Counted from the first letter of the stretch, positions 16,187 to 23,969 are shown. The stretch: 41,504 bases of DNA from Acidimicrobiaceae bacterium (GCA_026710865.1 JAPOQG010000408.1:1-41504), one strand, 5' to 3'. A program made the numbers and translations. Notes: generated by a model from the sequence alone, not told the origin.

Positions 16187-16963
16187 GCGCCCCGCCGCGG
16201 GTTCCGGGCCGCCGTCGGCGACATGTACGAGGTAGGCGTCGACCACCTCGTCGGGATCGCCCACGGAGCGGAGGCATCCGCCGTCGAGCCAGCCGGCGCG
16301 ATCGCACAACTCCCGCACGAGTGCGGTGTCGTGGGAGACCAGCACGATGGTCGTGCCGCCGGAGCGGAGGCTCTCCATGTGCTGCAGGCACCGCTGCTGG
16401 AACTCCTCGTCGCCCACCGCGATGACCTCGTCCACCAGCAGGATCTCGGGTTCGACGTTGACGGCCACCGAGAAGCCGAGCCGCATGTACATGCCGCTGG
16501 AGTAGATCTTCACGGGAGCGTCGATCTGGTCGCCGACCCCGCTGAGCTCGATGATGTTCTCCATGGCGGCGGCCATCTGGCGCCGGCCGAGCCCGAGCAT
16601 GGCCCCGTTGAGGAACACGTTCTCACGTCCGGTCAGCTCGGGATGGAATCCGGATCCGAGCTCGAGCAGGGCCGAGAGCCGACCCTGGGCGGTGATCCGG
16701 CCGCTGGTGGGGCGGTGGATCCCGGCCATGAGCCGCAGCAGCGTGGACTTGCCGCTCCCGTTGTGCCCGACGAGGCCGAAGAACGAGCCCTTCTCGATTG
16801 CCAGCGACACGTCGCGCAGCGCCCAGACGTGCCGCACGTCGCGGCGGCCGAAGCGAAGCACGGCCTCCTTGACCGAGGTCGGACGGTTGAGCTCCAGGCG
16901 GAACCGCTTCGAGACGTCGGACACCTCGACGGCGGGCACCGGGGCTCTGGCCGGCCCGCTCAC
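16184..16963 (-). CDS. wzt: Second polysaccharide ABC exporter ATPase (Wzt type)
   Basis: This 259-aa ABC ATPase has Walker A GHNGSGKST near residue 64, signature YSSGMYMRL near 153, Walker B ILLVDEVIAVGD near 172, and the switch histidine in VSHD. The preamble SKRFRLELNRPTSVKEAVL is typical of Wzt/TagH. No C-terminal glycan-binding domain is present. GTG 16963 overlaps the permease TGA by 4 bp, with GAGGAG just upstream. It forms a complete exporter with the permease before it, making two such exporters within 7 kb. Confidence 0.91.
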   Translation of the reverse strand: MSGPARAPVPAVEVSDVSKRFRLELNRPTSVKEAVLRFGRRDVRHVWALRDVSLAIEKGSFFGLVGHNGSGKSTLLRLMAGIHRPTSGRITAQGRLSALLELGSGFHPELTGRENVFLNGAMLGLGRRQMAAAMENIIELSGVGDQIDAPVKIYSSGMYMRLGFSVAVNVEPEILLVDEVIAVGDEEFQQRCLQHMESLRSGGTTIVLVSHDTALVRELCDRAGWLDGGCLRSVGDPDEVVDAYLVHVADGGPEPAAGR

Positions 16964-17802
16964 GGCTCCTCGCTTATCGCCATCGACCGGCGGCGGAAGA
17001 AGGCCAGGCCGGCGACGAACACCCCGGTCGCCCAGGCCGCCGCCGTGGCCAGATCGGCGATGTCGGGCGGCTCCAGGAAATAGACCGCGTCGCGTGTCAC
17101 CGCGATGACCGAGTTGAGGGGGTTCAGCTCGACCAGGCGCGCCACCGGCAGGCCGTATGCCCGCTCGGGCACGATGTCGGGCGTGTAGACGATCGGCACC
17201 ATGAAGAACCCGACGCTCAGGACGATGGTGGTGAGGTGCTGGATGTCGCGGTAGCGGGCGTTGACGATGGCGGCTGCGAAGCCGAGTCCGAGGGCGAACA
17301 GGGCTGCCAGCAGCATGGCCACCGGAAGGAACACCAGTGTCCAGGACACGTTGGCCAGCACGGCCATGATCAACACCAGCACCAGGGCCTCGAGGCTGCT
17401 CTGGAGCAGCGTGGCGGCCGCGCCTCCGATCAGGGCCGTCTCGGTGGGGAAGTAGATCTTCTTGCGCAGCTCGCTCACGCCGTCCATCCAGCGCATCGAG
17501 CCGTTGACGATGGTGTTGAAGACGTTCCACACCACCAGCCCGGAGAACAGATAGAGGGCGAAGACCTCGGCCTGGCCGTTGGCGGTGGACGGCGCGGTGG
17601 CCCGGTAGATCACGCCGAACACGAGGCTGTAGACGGCCACCGTCGTCAACGGCTTGAGGAGCGACCAGAGCCAGCCCAGCAGGTTGCGCTTGTAGAGCGC
17701 CTTGGTCTCGCGCTCCGCGAAGCTGCGGACCAGCCTTGCGCCAGTGCGGGCCGCGGGCGACAGCAAGAGGGCGGCGCGGAGGCCGGGGTGCTTGACCGTC
17801 AT
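16960..17802 (-). CDS. wzm: Second polysaccharide ABC exporter permease (Wzm type)
   Basis: This 280-aa ABC-2 permease has six hydrophobic segments. It carries the amphipathic cytoplasmic start SFAERETKALYKRNLLGWLW, the RKKIYFPTE loop and the NARYRDIQHLT loop characteristic of Wzm/TagG proteins. It pairs with the overlapping ATPase. ATG 17802 gives MTVKHPGLRAALL. Upstream, TATGAT lies 11 nt before the ATG, giving a very short leader. The first 100 or so codons and the promoter are duplicated at 21.7-22.0 kb. It is a confident call for class; the substrate is unknown. Confidence 0.91.
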   Translation of the reverse strand: MTVKHPGLRAALLLSPAARTGARLVRSFAERETKALYKRNLLGWLWSLLKPLTTVAVYSLVFGVIYRATAPSTANGQAEVFALYLFSGLVVWNVFNTIVNGSMRWMDGVSELRKKIYFPTETALIGGAAATLLQSSLEALVLVLIMAVLANVSWTLVFLPVAMLLAALFALGLGFAAAIVNARYRDIQHLTTIVLSVGFFMVPIVYTPDIVPERAYGLPVARLVELNPLNSVIAVTRDAVYFLEPPDIADLATAAAWATGVFVAGLAFFRRRSMAISEEP

Positions 17803-17813
17803 AGTCGCAGTGG

Positions 17814-17819
17814 ATCATA
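17814..17819 (-). promoter_or_regulatory. -10 box of the second Wzm/Wzt pair
   Basis: TATGAT on the minus strand ends 11 nt before ATG 17802. The same hexamer and spacing are kept in the truncated copy at 22018-22023, which supports its being a functional promoter element carried along in the duplication. Confidence 0.5.
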
Positions 17820-17963
17820 GGATGCAGCGGAGCCCCGGCGAGGCTCGCCCGGACGGTCGTTCCGAGCGGGCTGGCCGGGTCTCTCTCGCGGTGCCCGTCG
17901 GCGGCAAGCCTGAGACCATCCGCCGTGACGCTGCCGCGAACCCCGACACGCCGGCGTCGACGC

Positions 17964-18755
17964 TCACACAGTTGGCGGCTGACGGTCCCCGGCGCGTGCG
18001 GCGAGATCTGCAGCGGCGCCGGGGTCGGGGCCGCGGGCGTCGCCGTGTGGACGTGACGGGGGCGTGCCGCCGGACACTGCCCGCTCTGCGCCTAGATACT
18101 CACGCAGCGCCGGCGCCCGGTCGGCGAGGTAGCTCAGCGTCGAAGCGGCCTCATCGGCGAATATCGGGTCCGAGGCGAGCACCCCGGGGTCTTCGAGCAA
18201 GTCGACGATCTCGTCGAGAACGCCGCTGCGCAGTTCGGTGCCGTACCGTTCGGTGTGCAACCGCAGCCCGTCCTCGATGCGCAACAGCTCGGAGCGGTCG
18301 ATGGCGGCGATGTCGATGAAGTCGCGCAGCTTGGCCCGCCACAACAACACGTCCAGCTTCGAGGCCAGCAGATCCGCCAGCGACGCGACCGCGAGGCCGT
18401 CGATGACCACGGGCGCGGCGATCGGGGTGATGCGGGTCGGGTCGTCGCTGGGGTGCGGGGCCGTGAACACCTCGACGACGACACCGTCGACGACGGCTCG
18501 CAGCTGGCTGTCCGCGGCGACCTGCACGTCCATGTCCTCTGCTGCTGCGGCGAGGCGCCCGACGAGCGCCTCGCCGTCGAAGTGTTCGTAGGCCATGTAG
18601 TCGAGGTCGAACGACTGGCGGTGCTGTAGATGGGTTGCGAGCGCTGTGCCTCCGAACAGGGCGCCGTCGATGCCGGCTACCGCGACAGCGAGTTTCGGCC
18701 AGACCGACCGGACACCGGCCGCCAGCACGCCGCCGAAGCGGTCGAGGTCACTCAC
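17964..18755 (-). CDS. AbiEii/AbiGii-like nucleotidyltransferase, candidate toxin
   Basis: This 263-aa protein has the AbiEii nucleotidyltransferase signature. FGGTALATHLQHRQSFDLDY provides the GG-T and D-x-D residues of the polymerase-beta-type fold. ASLADLLASKLDVLLWRAKLRDFIDIAA is the K...R-x-x-D-x-x-D segment that follows in this family. AbiE-type toxins are known to block growth by nucleotidyl transfer. The ATG overlaps the end of the upstream zinc-ribbon/winged-helix gene by 8 bp, the order expected for an antitoxin-toxin pair. The last 35 residues are Pro/Arg-rich and not conserved-looking. Toxicity is inferred from family and context. Confidence 0.75.
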   Translation of the reverse strand: MSDLDRFGGVLAAGVRSVWPKLAVAVAGIDGALFGGTALATHLQHRQSFDLDYMAYEHFDGEALVGRLAAAAEDMDVQVAADSQLRAVVDGVVVEVFTAPHPSDDPTRITPIAAPVVIDGLAVASLADLLASKLDVLLWRAKLRDFIDIAAIDRSELLRIEDGLRLHTERYGTELRSGVLDEIVDLLEDPGVLASDPIFADEAASTLSYLADRAPALREYLGAERAVSGGTPPSRPHGDARGPDPGAAADLAARAGDRQPPTV

Positions 18756-19650
18756 CGGCGGAGCGACGCTTGATGGCGGAGTCGATGAGCGCGGCGACGC
18801 GTCCGGCGCGGTAGCCGCGCATAGACCGCAGCGTGCGCAGGGCCTCTATCGGGAGGCGGTTCAGAGCCCAGCAGCGCGCGGCCCGGTCGAAACCGCCCAC
18901 GAGGGTGTCCGCGATGTGGACAGCGTCATCCGCGACGGTCAGCTTGGAGGCGTCCTGCCCTGACCAGAACAGATACCAGAACTCCGGCGGCACCGTGCCG
19001 GTTGCCGGGGGCTGGGTCGGCGGCCGCCACCCGACCAGCGGCAACGCAGCCAGAGTCCGCTCGTTGATGGCGAGACGCCAGAGCCGCACCTGCTTGGACC
19101 GGTAGCCCCACATGACCGAGGTGTCGTGGTGCTCGGCGAAGCCCTGTGACTGCATCTGGCGCAGGCTGCGGCGGGTGTGTGACGGCGACAGGCCGCAGTC
19201 GTCGGCGATCCGCTTCGCGGTGGCGCCGGTGAGACGGCCGCGCAGGCACGCCAGGATCGTTCGGCCCGCGGGAGTGACCCCATCCAGAGGCGCCGGCTCC
19301 GACACGCCGCCGGGGCCGGTGAGCAGGCTGCGCAGCCTGCTGTCGCCCGGCGGCAGCCCGGTGCTCTCGACGGTTTCGCGAACCCGGCGGCGCGCGGCCG
19401 GGGTCGCGGCTGCGTCCATGTCTCCGGCCAGTGCCGCCGCGACCCACGCTGCCAGCGGGATCTTGGAGCCGTGCAGGCAGGTGCCCGCCGTTGCGGTGAA
19501 CTCGAACCGGCAGCCGCGGCAACGCCAGCGGCGGCGGGCGCGCACCGCGGGCCGCTCCGATGCCTCCGCACCACATCGGGGGCATCGCACCCCGTCGGGC
19601 CAGCGCGTCGAGACGACCGTCTCCTGCGGTCCGATCGCGGCAGTCTGCAT
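18748..19650 (-). CDS. Zinc-ribbon plus winged-helix protein, candidate antitoxin of the nucleotidyltransferase
   Basis: This 300-aa protein begins with a four-Cys zinc ribbon (CPRCG near residue 23 and CRGC near 44). GTCLHGSKIPLAAWV follows; this arrangement closely resembles the N-terminal zinc-binding region of IS1595-family transposases. No DDE catalytic domain follows. Instead there is a helix-turn-helix segment (ATAKRIADDCGLSPSHTRRS) and QVRLWRLAINERTLAALPL. A C-terminal part contains ALRTLRSMRGYRAGRVAAL. Adjacency to an AbiEii-like toxin suggests an antitoxin/autorepressor, with the ribbon co-opted from a transposon. The start is ATG 19650, with TAGGCT 6 nt upstream. The antitoxin role is inference; transposase activity is unlikely. 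Confidence 0.65.
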   Translation of the reverse strand: MQTAAIGPQETVVSTRWPDGVRCPRCGAEASERPAVRARRRWRCRGCRFEFTATAGTCLHGSKIPLAAWVAAALAGDMDAAATPAARRRVRETVESTGLPPGDSRLRSLLTGPGGVSEPAPLDGVTPAGRTILACLRGRLTGATAKRIADDCGLSPSHTRRSLRQMQSQGFAEHHDTSVMWGYRSKQVRLWRLAINERTLAALPLVGWRPPTQPPATGTVPPEFWYLFWSGQDASKLTVADDAVHIADTLVGGFDRAARCWALNRLPIEALRTLRSMRGYRAGRVAALIDSAIKRRSAGE

Positions 19651-19656
19651 GCCGGC

Positions 19657-19662
19657 AGCCTA
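19657..19662 (-). promoter_or_regulatory. Leaderless-type -10 box of the toxin-antitoxin pair
   Basis: TAGGCT on the minus strand is followed by 6 nt and then ATG 19650. This matches the TANNNT-N6/7-start arrangement seen at five other genes here and implies transcription starting at or next to the start codon. Confidence 0.5.
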
Positions 19663-19699
19663 TCGCCCTCGGGGAACGTCGCCGCAGAAATGATCGCAG

Positions 19700-20417
19700 A
19701 TGCCCCGGGGTGCTTGACCGCCGCCAGGAACGTGGCCATCTCCGCCCGGCTGACCGGTCGTTCGGGGCAGCAGCGGGGCGGGTCGGTGCCGCAGCCGGCG
19801 GTGATGCCGGCCGCGGCGATGGCGTTGATGCCGGCCGTGTGGGCGCCGCGTTCGTCGACATCGGTGAATCCGGCGGGCCGCCCGGGTTCGAGGTTGAAGG
19901 TCTGGGTCAGGAATGTGGCCATCTCCGCCCGGCTGACCGGTCGTTCGGGGCAGTAGCGCAGCGGGCCGGTCGCGCAGCCGGCGGTGATCCCGAGCTGCGC
20001 GACGCGCTCGACATGACCCGCCCACCACTGGTCGTCCGTGACGTCGGCGAACCTGGAGTCCTGCACCGGGGGCGGGTCTGCGTCCTCCAGGGCGCGGACC
20101 AGCCACACCGCCATCGTGGACCGCTCGATCGGGTCGTTGGGGCAGAACCGGCCGTCGGCGCAGAGGGTGCCGTCGAAGAGGCCGTGGGCAGCTAGCGCGT
20201 CGATGGCCGGCTTGTGCACGCCGCCGGTGACATCGGGTAGCGGTCCTGCCGGTCAGGGCCGGGGCCCTGCTGTGCGGCCGCGCCGGGTGCGGCCGCCAGT
20301 GCGGCTGCAAGCCCGCGCCGCGACCGCGACGAAGGCCGCGACTCGCGCATGACCGCGGACCGTCGGCTTGGATGACTCGACGGATGAATGGAGGCTCCGG
20401 GAAGGGGGCAGCGACAT
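19700..20417 (-). pseudogene. SLH-domain surface protein with an internal stop, truncated
   Basis: ATG 20417 has a perfect AGGAGG five nt upstream, and its frame is the one that later encodes three SLH repeats. These include DVTGGVHKPAIDALAAHGLF, ADVTDDQWWAGHVERVAQLG and TDVDERGAHTAGINAIAAAG, each followed by ERPVSRAEMATFL-type ends. A TGA at 20255-20253 interrupts the frame before the first repeat. A signal-peptide-like segment (RRGLAAALAAAPGAAAQ) lies in another frame between ATG and TGA, so two compensating frameshifts are an alternative lesion. No enzymatic domain remains, and the frame after the third repeat runs into the next gene. SLH repeats resemble those of the SpoIID protein at 14.2 kb. 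A GTG at 20219 could restart translation but would lack a signal peptide. Confidence 0.7.
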
Positions 20418-20491
20418 GCGAGCCTCCTAGCAGGGACGGCTGGGGCGAACCTATTGCGCGGTCCGGCCTGCTTCAAGTGGTTGCCCCGTCC
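20405..20491 (-). repeat. 87-bp direct repeat, copy A, carrying promoter and Shine-Dalgarno
   Basis: This copy matches 23884-23969 over its whole length with about eight differences including a 2-nt gap. On the minus strand it contains TTGAAG, a 17-nt spacer and TAGGTT, an acceptable -35/-10 pair. Farther down come AGGAGG and the ATG of the SLH pseudogene. It is therefore an expression module rather than coding sequence. Copy B drives a different gene fragment. Confidence 0.8.
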
Positions 20492-20507
20492 GGCAGTCCG
20501 TCGAGAC

Positions 20508-21608
20508 TCAGGCCTCGCCGGTAGCCCGCCTGTACAGGTCGATCAGGCCGTCGGCGGTTCGTTCCCAGGTGTAGCCGGCGGCTCTGGCCCGTCCCCGGGC
20601 TGCCAGGTCCTCGGCCAGCGATGTGTCGGTCAGGACCCGGTGCAGCCCGTCGGCCAGGGCATCGGCGTCGCCCGCCGCGGCGTACACCGCGGCGTCGCCC
20701 GACACTTCCGGGATGGCCGACACCGGAGTGGTGACCACGGGCCGGCCGGCGGCCATGGCCTCCAGCGGGACCAGGCCGAAGCCCTCGTACAGGGACGGGT
20801 AGGCGACCGCCGCGGCCTGCTCGATGAGCGCGGCGCGGGCGCCGTCGTCGACCCAGCCGAGGCGCTCGATGCGGTCGCGGTGGGGGCTGCGGTCGATGGC
20901 GCTGGCGACATCGTCGGAAGCGTCCCCGTCGGGGCCGGCGTGGACGAGGCGCAGGTCGCGGTGGTCAGCGGCAAGCGAGTCGAAGGCCGTCACCAGTGTG
21001 GTCAGATCCTTGCGCCGGTCCGCGGTGCCCAGAGCGAGAACGTAGGGAGCCCCGGGGGCGGGGTGGGGGCCGGCAGGGGCCAGGCGAACGCCGTTGGGGA
21101 CGGTCACCACCCGCTGAGGGCTCACCCCGAATATCGAGCAGACCTCCTCGTTCACGTAGTTCGAGACGGTGTGGATCCAGGCACCCCGACGGATTGCCGT
21201 GCGCACCGATCGGCGGTGGAACATCGCTCCCTCGATGCATAGAGGCGGGCCGTGTTCGAAGCTCACGTCGTGGACCGTCACCACCGTGGACGCCCTGATG
21301 GTTGGCGGCACCGCGTAGTTGGTTCCGTGCACAACATCGGCGAAGCCTGCGAACCACTCGAGCGGCGGCACCGGCAAGTACTCCCACAGCCACCGGACGC
21401 GGCCCGTCGGCAGCCGTCCTGGCACCTCGCGGATGCCTGCCGCGGCGTCATCGGGCAACCACCGGCGCCCCCGGCCCCGCCAACTGGTGTTGAACGCTGA
21501 CACCCTCGTGTCGGGCCGAGCGGCCAAGGCCCGCAGAACCTCGGAAGTGAACACACCGATCCCCGTGCGCGGCAGCAGCAACGCAGTGGCGTCGACGGCA
21601 AGCTTCAC
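20508..21608 (-). CDS. Family 4 glycosyltransferase (GT-B fold)
   Basis: This 366-aa protein starts MKLAVDATALLLPRTGIGVF, the usual GT4 N-terminal strand and Gly-rich loop. HGTNYAVPPT and VTVHDVSFEHGP come next in the acceptor domain. In the donor domain YVLALGTADRRKDLTTLV is followed by YPSLYEGFGLVPLEAMAAGRP, the E-x7-E motif that binds the nucleotide sugar. Such enzymes transfer hexoses or mannose from NDP-sugars during polysaccharide assembly. The start is GTG 21608, overlapping the TGA of the truncated permease ORF (GTGA), with GGAG about 9 nt upstream; an ATG at 21653 is less likely. A 19-residue remnant of a close relative lies at 26718-26777. Sugar specificity is unknown. Confidence 0.9.
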   Translation of the reverse strand: MKLAVDATALLLPRTGIGVFTSEVLRALAARPDTRVSAFNTSWRGRGRRWLPDDAAAGIREVPGRLPTGRVRWLWEYLPVPPLEWFAGFADVVHGTNYAVPPTIRASTVVTVHDVSFEHGPPLCIEGAMFHRRSVRTAIRRGAWIHTVSNYVNEEVCSIFGVSPQRVVTVPNGVRLAPAGPHPAPGAPYVLALGTADRRKDLTTLVTAFDSLAADHRDLRLVHAGPDGDASDDVASAIDRSPHRDRIERLGWVDDGARAALIEQAAAVAYPSLYEGFGLVPLEAMAAGRPVVTTPVSAIPEVSGDAAVYAAAGDADALADGLHRVLTDTSLAEDLAARGRARAAGYTWERTADGLIDLYRRATGEA

Positions 21609-22006
21609 GGGCCTGCTCCGCACCTGAGCCCCATGCCGACAGTATTCCCCCACTCACTCAGCGTCCGGGTGCAGCGAGACGGTAATGGAACGTGGCGCAT
21701 CGAGTCGTTGCCCATGGTGTGGAAGACGTACCACCCCATCGGGCCGGAGGACAGGTAGAGAGCGAACACCTCGGCCTGGCCGTTGGCGGTGGACGGCGCG
21801 GTGGCCCGGTAGATCACGCCGAACACCAGGCTGTAGACCGCCACCGTCGTCAACGGCTTGAGGAGGGACCAGAGCCAGCTCAGCACGTTGCGCTTGTAGA
21901 GCGCCTTGATCTCGCGCTCCGCGAAGCTGCGAACCAGCCTCGCGCTAGCGTGGGCCGCGGGTGACAGCAAGAGGGCGGCGCGGAGGCCGGGGTGCTTGAC
22001 CGCCAT
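21605..22006 (-). pseudogene. Truncated copy of the Wzm permease gene
   Basis: The first 104 or so residues nearly match the permease at 16960-17802 (MAVKHPGLRAALLLSPAA, KALYKRNVLSWLW, GVIYRATAPSTANGQAEVFA). The similarity fades at about 21691. The ORF then ends in 29 unrelated residues, with a TGA overlapping the GTG of the GT4 gene. Only one or two transmembrane segments remain, so it cannot be a transporter. The promoter hexamer TATGAT at 22018-22023 is retained with the original 11-nt spacing. It may survive as a leader ORF that brings a promoter and coupled translation to the glycosyltransferase. Confidence 0.85.
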
Positions 22007-22017
22007 AGTCGCCGTGG

Positions 22018-22023
22018 ATCATA
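22018..22023 (-). promoter_or_regulatory. Duplicated -10 box ahead of the truncated permease/GT4 unit
   Basis: TATGAT on the minus strand lies 11 nt before ATG 22006, exactly as at 17814-17819. Duplicated flanking sequence ends a few bases farther upstream. It probably drives the GT4 gene through the truncated permease ORF. Confidence 0.45.
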
Positions 22024-22143
22024 GGATGACGGGAGACCGGCGATGGCCCGCAGCTTCGCGGCTGCGACCCGGCACAGGTCTGGATTCTGCCCGCCGAGGC
22101 CACCGGAGCGCGGCGAAGAAGGGTGGGACGGCTGGCGCGGAAG

Positions 22144-23463
22144 TCAGAGTCCGGGTGTGTCATGCTCCGAGGGCCGCTTCGGAGTCGCCGTCGTGGTCGG
22201 TGCCCGAGCGACAACAACAAACGCCATGAGTCCCACGCCGAGCACGATTGGCAGTGACCGGTACTCGAACCAGTAATGGATCTCGTTGTGGTTGTTGAAG
22301 ACGAGCAACCAGAGGATGAGCATCGGAGTACCGCTAGCTACGGTTGCTATGGTGAGGATGCTCTGCGAGCCTTTGCGGGCTGCGCGCACAGACAGCGTGA
22401 GGACAACAAGGCACGACAGGGCGATCACAACAGGGCTGAGGGGCTGGTCAAGCCAATGCCGTACGTTGACCTTGAGGCCAGCGGCGAAATCGCCGGTCGC
22501 GTATGGCGTCGCACCGTTGACCCGGAACCTGATCTGTTCAGAGATGTCGTTGGCAACCGAAGACCACGATGTGGCGAAGGCCGCCCATACCCACTTTCCC
22601 GCCCACATCGACAAGTAACCGGCGGGCCAGACGAGGCCCGTGGCGAGCATACGCCGAGTCCTTGACCTCAGATCGATTCCCTCGGGCGCACATGCGGCGA
22701 CCACACCCGCAGACATCACCCACAGACCGGGCACGAAATTCATCAAGTCGACGAACGAGTAGGCACTAGCTGAGACGAAGGTAGGCACAATGAGTTGATC
22801 CCAGTCGTGGTCCTGCGCCGCGCTGCGTGCCAGATGGGCGATGCCTACGAACCCCACAGCCAACATCAACGGATGATGAAACACCTGCACCAGACCCAAG
22901 AGATCGCCCGTTGCCGCAATGGGTCCCAGCAGCGCCACTGCCGACCAACGCCCGGAAGAGGCGCTAACGGCCGAGGCTAGGGCGGCAACGCTCCCCGCCA
23001 GAGCCAGCATCGCCACGACCCTCAGACCATTAGCGCCTACTAGAGGGAGTGCCGGTCGCGCGATCGCTGACAGGCCGTTCCAGTAGCGCACTTTCTTCGT
23101 GCCCACCATGCCCACACCGTCGGAATGGGCTTCAATGCTCGCCACCATCGCAGAACACCACCGAAGGTTTGGCGACGTGGCGGCTCTGGTGAACCATCCA
23201 TCACCCTCCTGTGCACCGAGGCCGATACTGAACATCACGCACTCGCCGAATTGATCGCTGACGCCACCCGTAGGCAATTGCGGCGTATCATCTGCGGTGA
23301 TGGCACCCACGCTTATCCCGTCATGTAACGCGTCAAGGACAGCAGCGTTGGGCACCAGGTAGCTCGCTACCACCGCGGCCAGCGCTGCAAGCTGCAGCCC
23401 CACAAAAGCGACCGCGGTCCGCTTCGCGGTAAGAGCCAGGCTTCTGCGCTTAGGAGACCTCAC
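22144..23463 (-). CDS. Polytopic membrane protein of unknown function
   Basis: This 439-aa protein has about nine hydrophobic segments. A long outside loop follows the first one and includes DDTPQLPTGGVSDQFGECV. A short motif, FNNHNEIHYWFEYRSLPIVLG, lies before the last helix. I do not recognise the family. The large first loop and a late His/Arg-rich motif before the final helix are reminiscent of GT-C membrane glycosyltransferases, and neighbours are polysaccharide genes, so that is a reasonable guess only. Base composition looks lower in GC than the flanking glycosyltransferase genes, hinting at transfer. GTG 23463 overlaps the GH16 fragment's TGA (GTGA); a TTG three codons earlier is also open. 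Confidence 0.72.
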   Translation of the reverse strand: MRSPKRRSLALTAKRTAVAFVGLQLAALAAVVASYLVPNAAVLDALHDGISVGAITADDTPQLPTGGVSDQFGECVMFSIGLGAQEGDGWFTRAATSPNLRWCSAMVASIEAHSDGVGMVGTKKVRYWNGLSAIARPALPLVGANGLRVVAMLALAGSVAALASAVSASSGRWSAVALLGPIAATGDLLGLVQVFHHPLMLAVGFVGIAHLARSAAQDHDWDQLIVPTFVSASAYSFVDLMNFVPGLWVMSAGVVAACAPEGIDLRSRTRRMLATGLVWPAGYLSMWAGKWVWAAFATSWSSVANDISEQIRFRVNGATPYATGDFAAGLKVNVRHWLDQPLSPVVIALSCLVVLTLSVRAARKGSQSILTIATVASGTPMLILWLLVFNNHNEIHYWFEYRSLPIVLGVGLMAFVVVARAPTTTATPKRPSEHDTPGL

Positions 23464-23897
23464 TGGCCGCAACTGTCAATGGACTGATGTGCGAGGTGAC
23501 AGGGGGTCTCACAGCCTTGCCCGGGTCCAAGGGTGTCGCTGCCCGAAGGTGGGCGGCACTCGTACACCCTCAAGTAGTCTACGACGAACTCCGTCGGGAA
23601 CACCGTTGTGTCATGGACCTGGTGGTCCGGCCACGTCTCCAGAGCCCAACTGCCCACGGTGTTGCTGATGACAAGGTAGAACGGCACATCGAATGGTGCG
23701 TGCGGGTTGTCCACCGGCTGTTCCTGTCCCGCCGGATGGGAGAACCAGTCGCTGCTCGGCACGGTCAAGACCCGCTCGTCGTTCACGTAGAAGCGGATCG
23801 AGGCGGTGTCCCACTCGGCCGCGTACAGATGGAACGACTCGCCCGGATTGACTGGTAGGTTCGTCAGTGCGAACGGGTTGGCAGGGGCAGCGAACGC
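23460..23897 (-). pseudogene. C-terminal fragment of a GH16 (laminarinase-type) glycoside hydrolase
   Basis: The fragment encodes about 145 residues matching the end of GH16 domains. It has ESFHLYAAEWDTASIRFYVN, APFDVPFYLVISNTVGSW and PTEFVVDYLRVYE, then a Cys-containing tail. The catalytic E-x-D-x-x-E motif and everything before it are missing. The fragment abuts repeat copy B, where the position equivalent to the SLH ATG is changed and no clear start codon is left. It therefore looks like hydrolase debris fused to a captured promoter. Its TGA overlaps the GTG of the polytopic membrane protein. Confidence 0.8.
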
Positions 23898-23969
23898 GAG
23901 CCTCCAAGTAGGGACGGCTGGGGCGAGCCTATTGCGCGGTCTGGCCCGCTTCAAGTGGTTGCCCCGTCC
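23884..23969 (-). repeat. 86-bp direct repeat, copy B
   Basis: This is the counterpart of 20405-20491 in the same orientation, 3.5 kb away. The -35 TTGAAG is unchanged and the -10 region reads TAGGCT here. The ribosome site is TGGAGG instead of AGGAGG, and the ATG is lost. It lies directly before the GH16 fragment. The two copies bracket the GT4 gene, truncated permease and polytopic protein. Confidence 0.8.

Noticed and set aside
12825..16391. A single 1188-codon minus-strand frame spanning the sugar transferase and the SpoIID region
   Set aside because: Only the last 446 codons are meaningful. The upstream part is an out-of-frame shadow of the SpoIID gene, and GTG 14165 with a GTGA overlap is the natural start.
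18748..19650. Reading the zinc-ribbon protein as an IS1595 transposase
   Set aside because: Only the N-terminal ribbon resembles the transposase. The DDE nuclease domain is absent and no terminal inverted repeats were seen around the gene.
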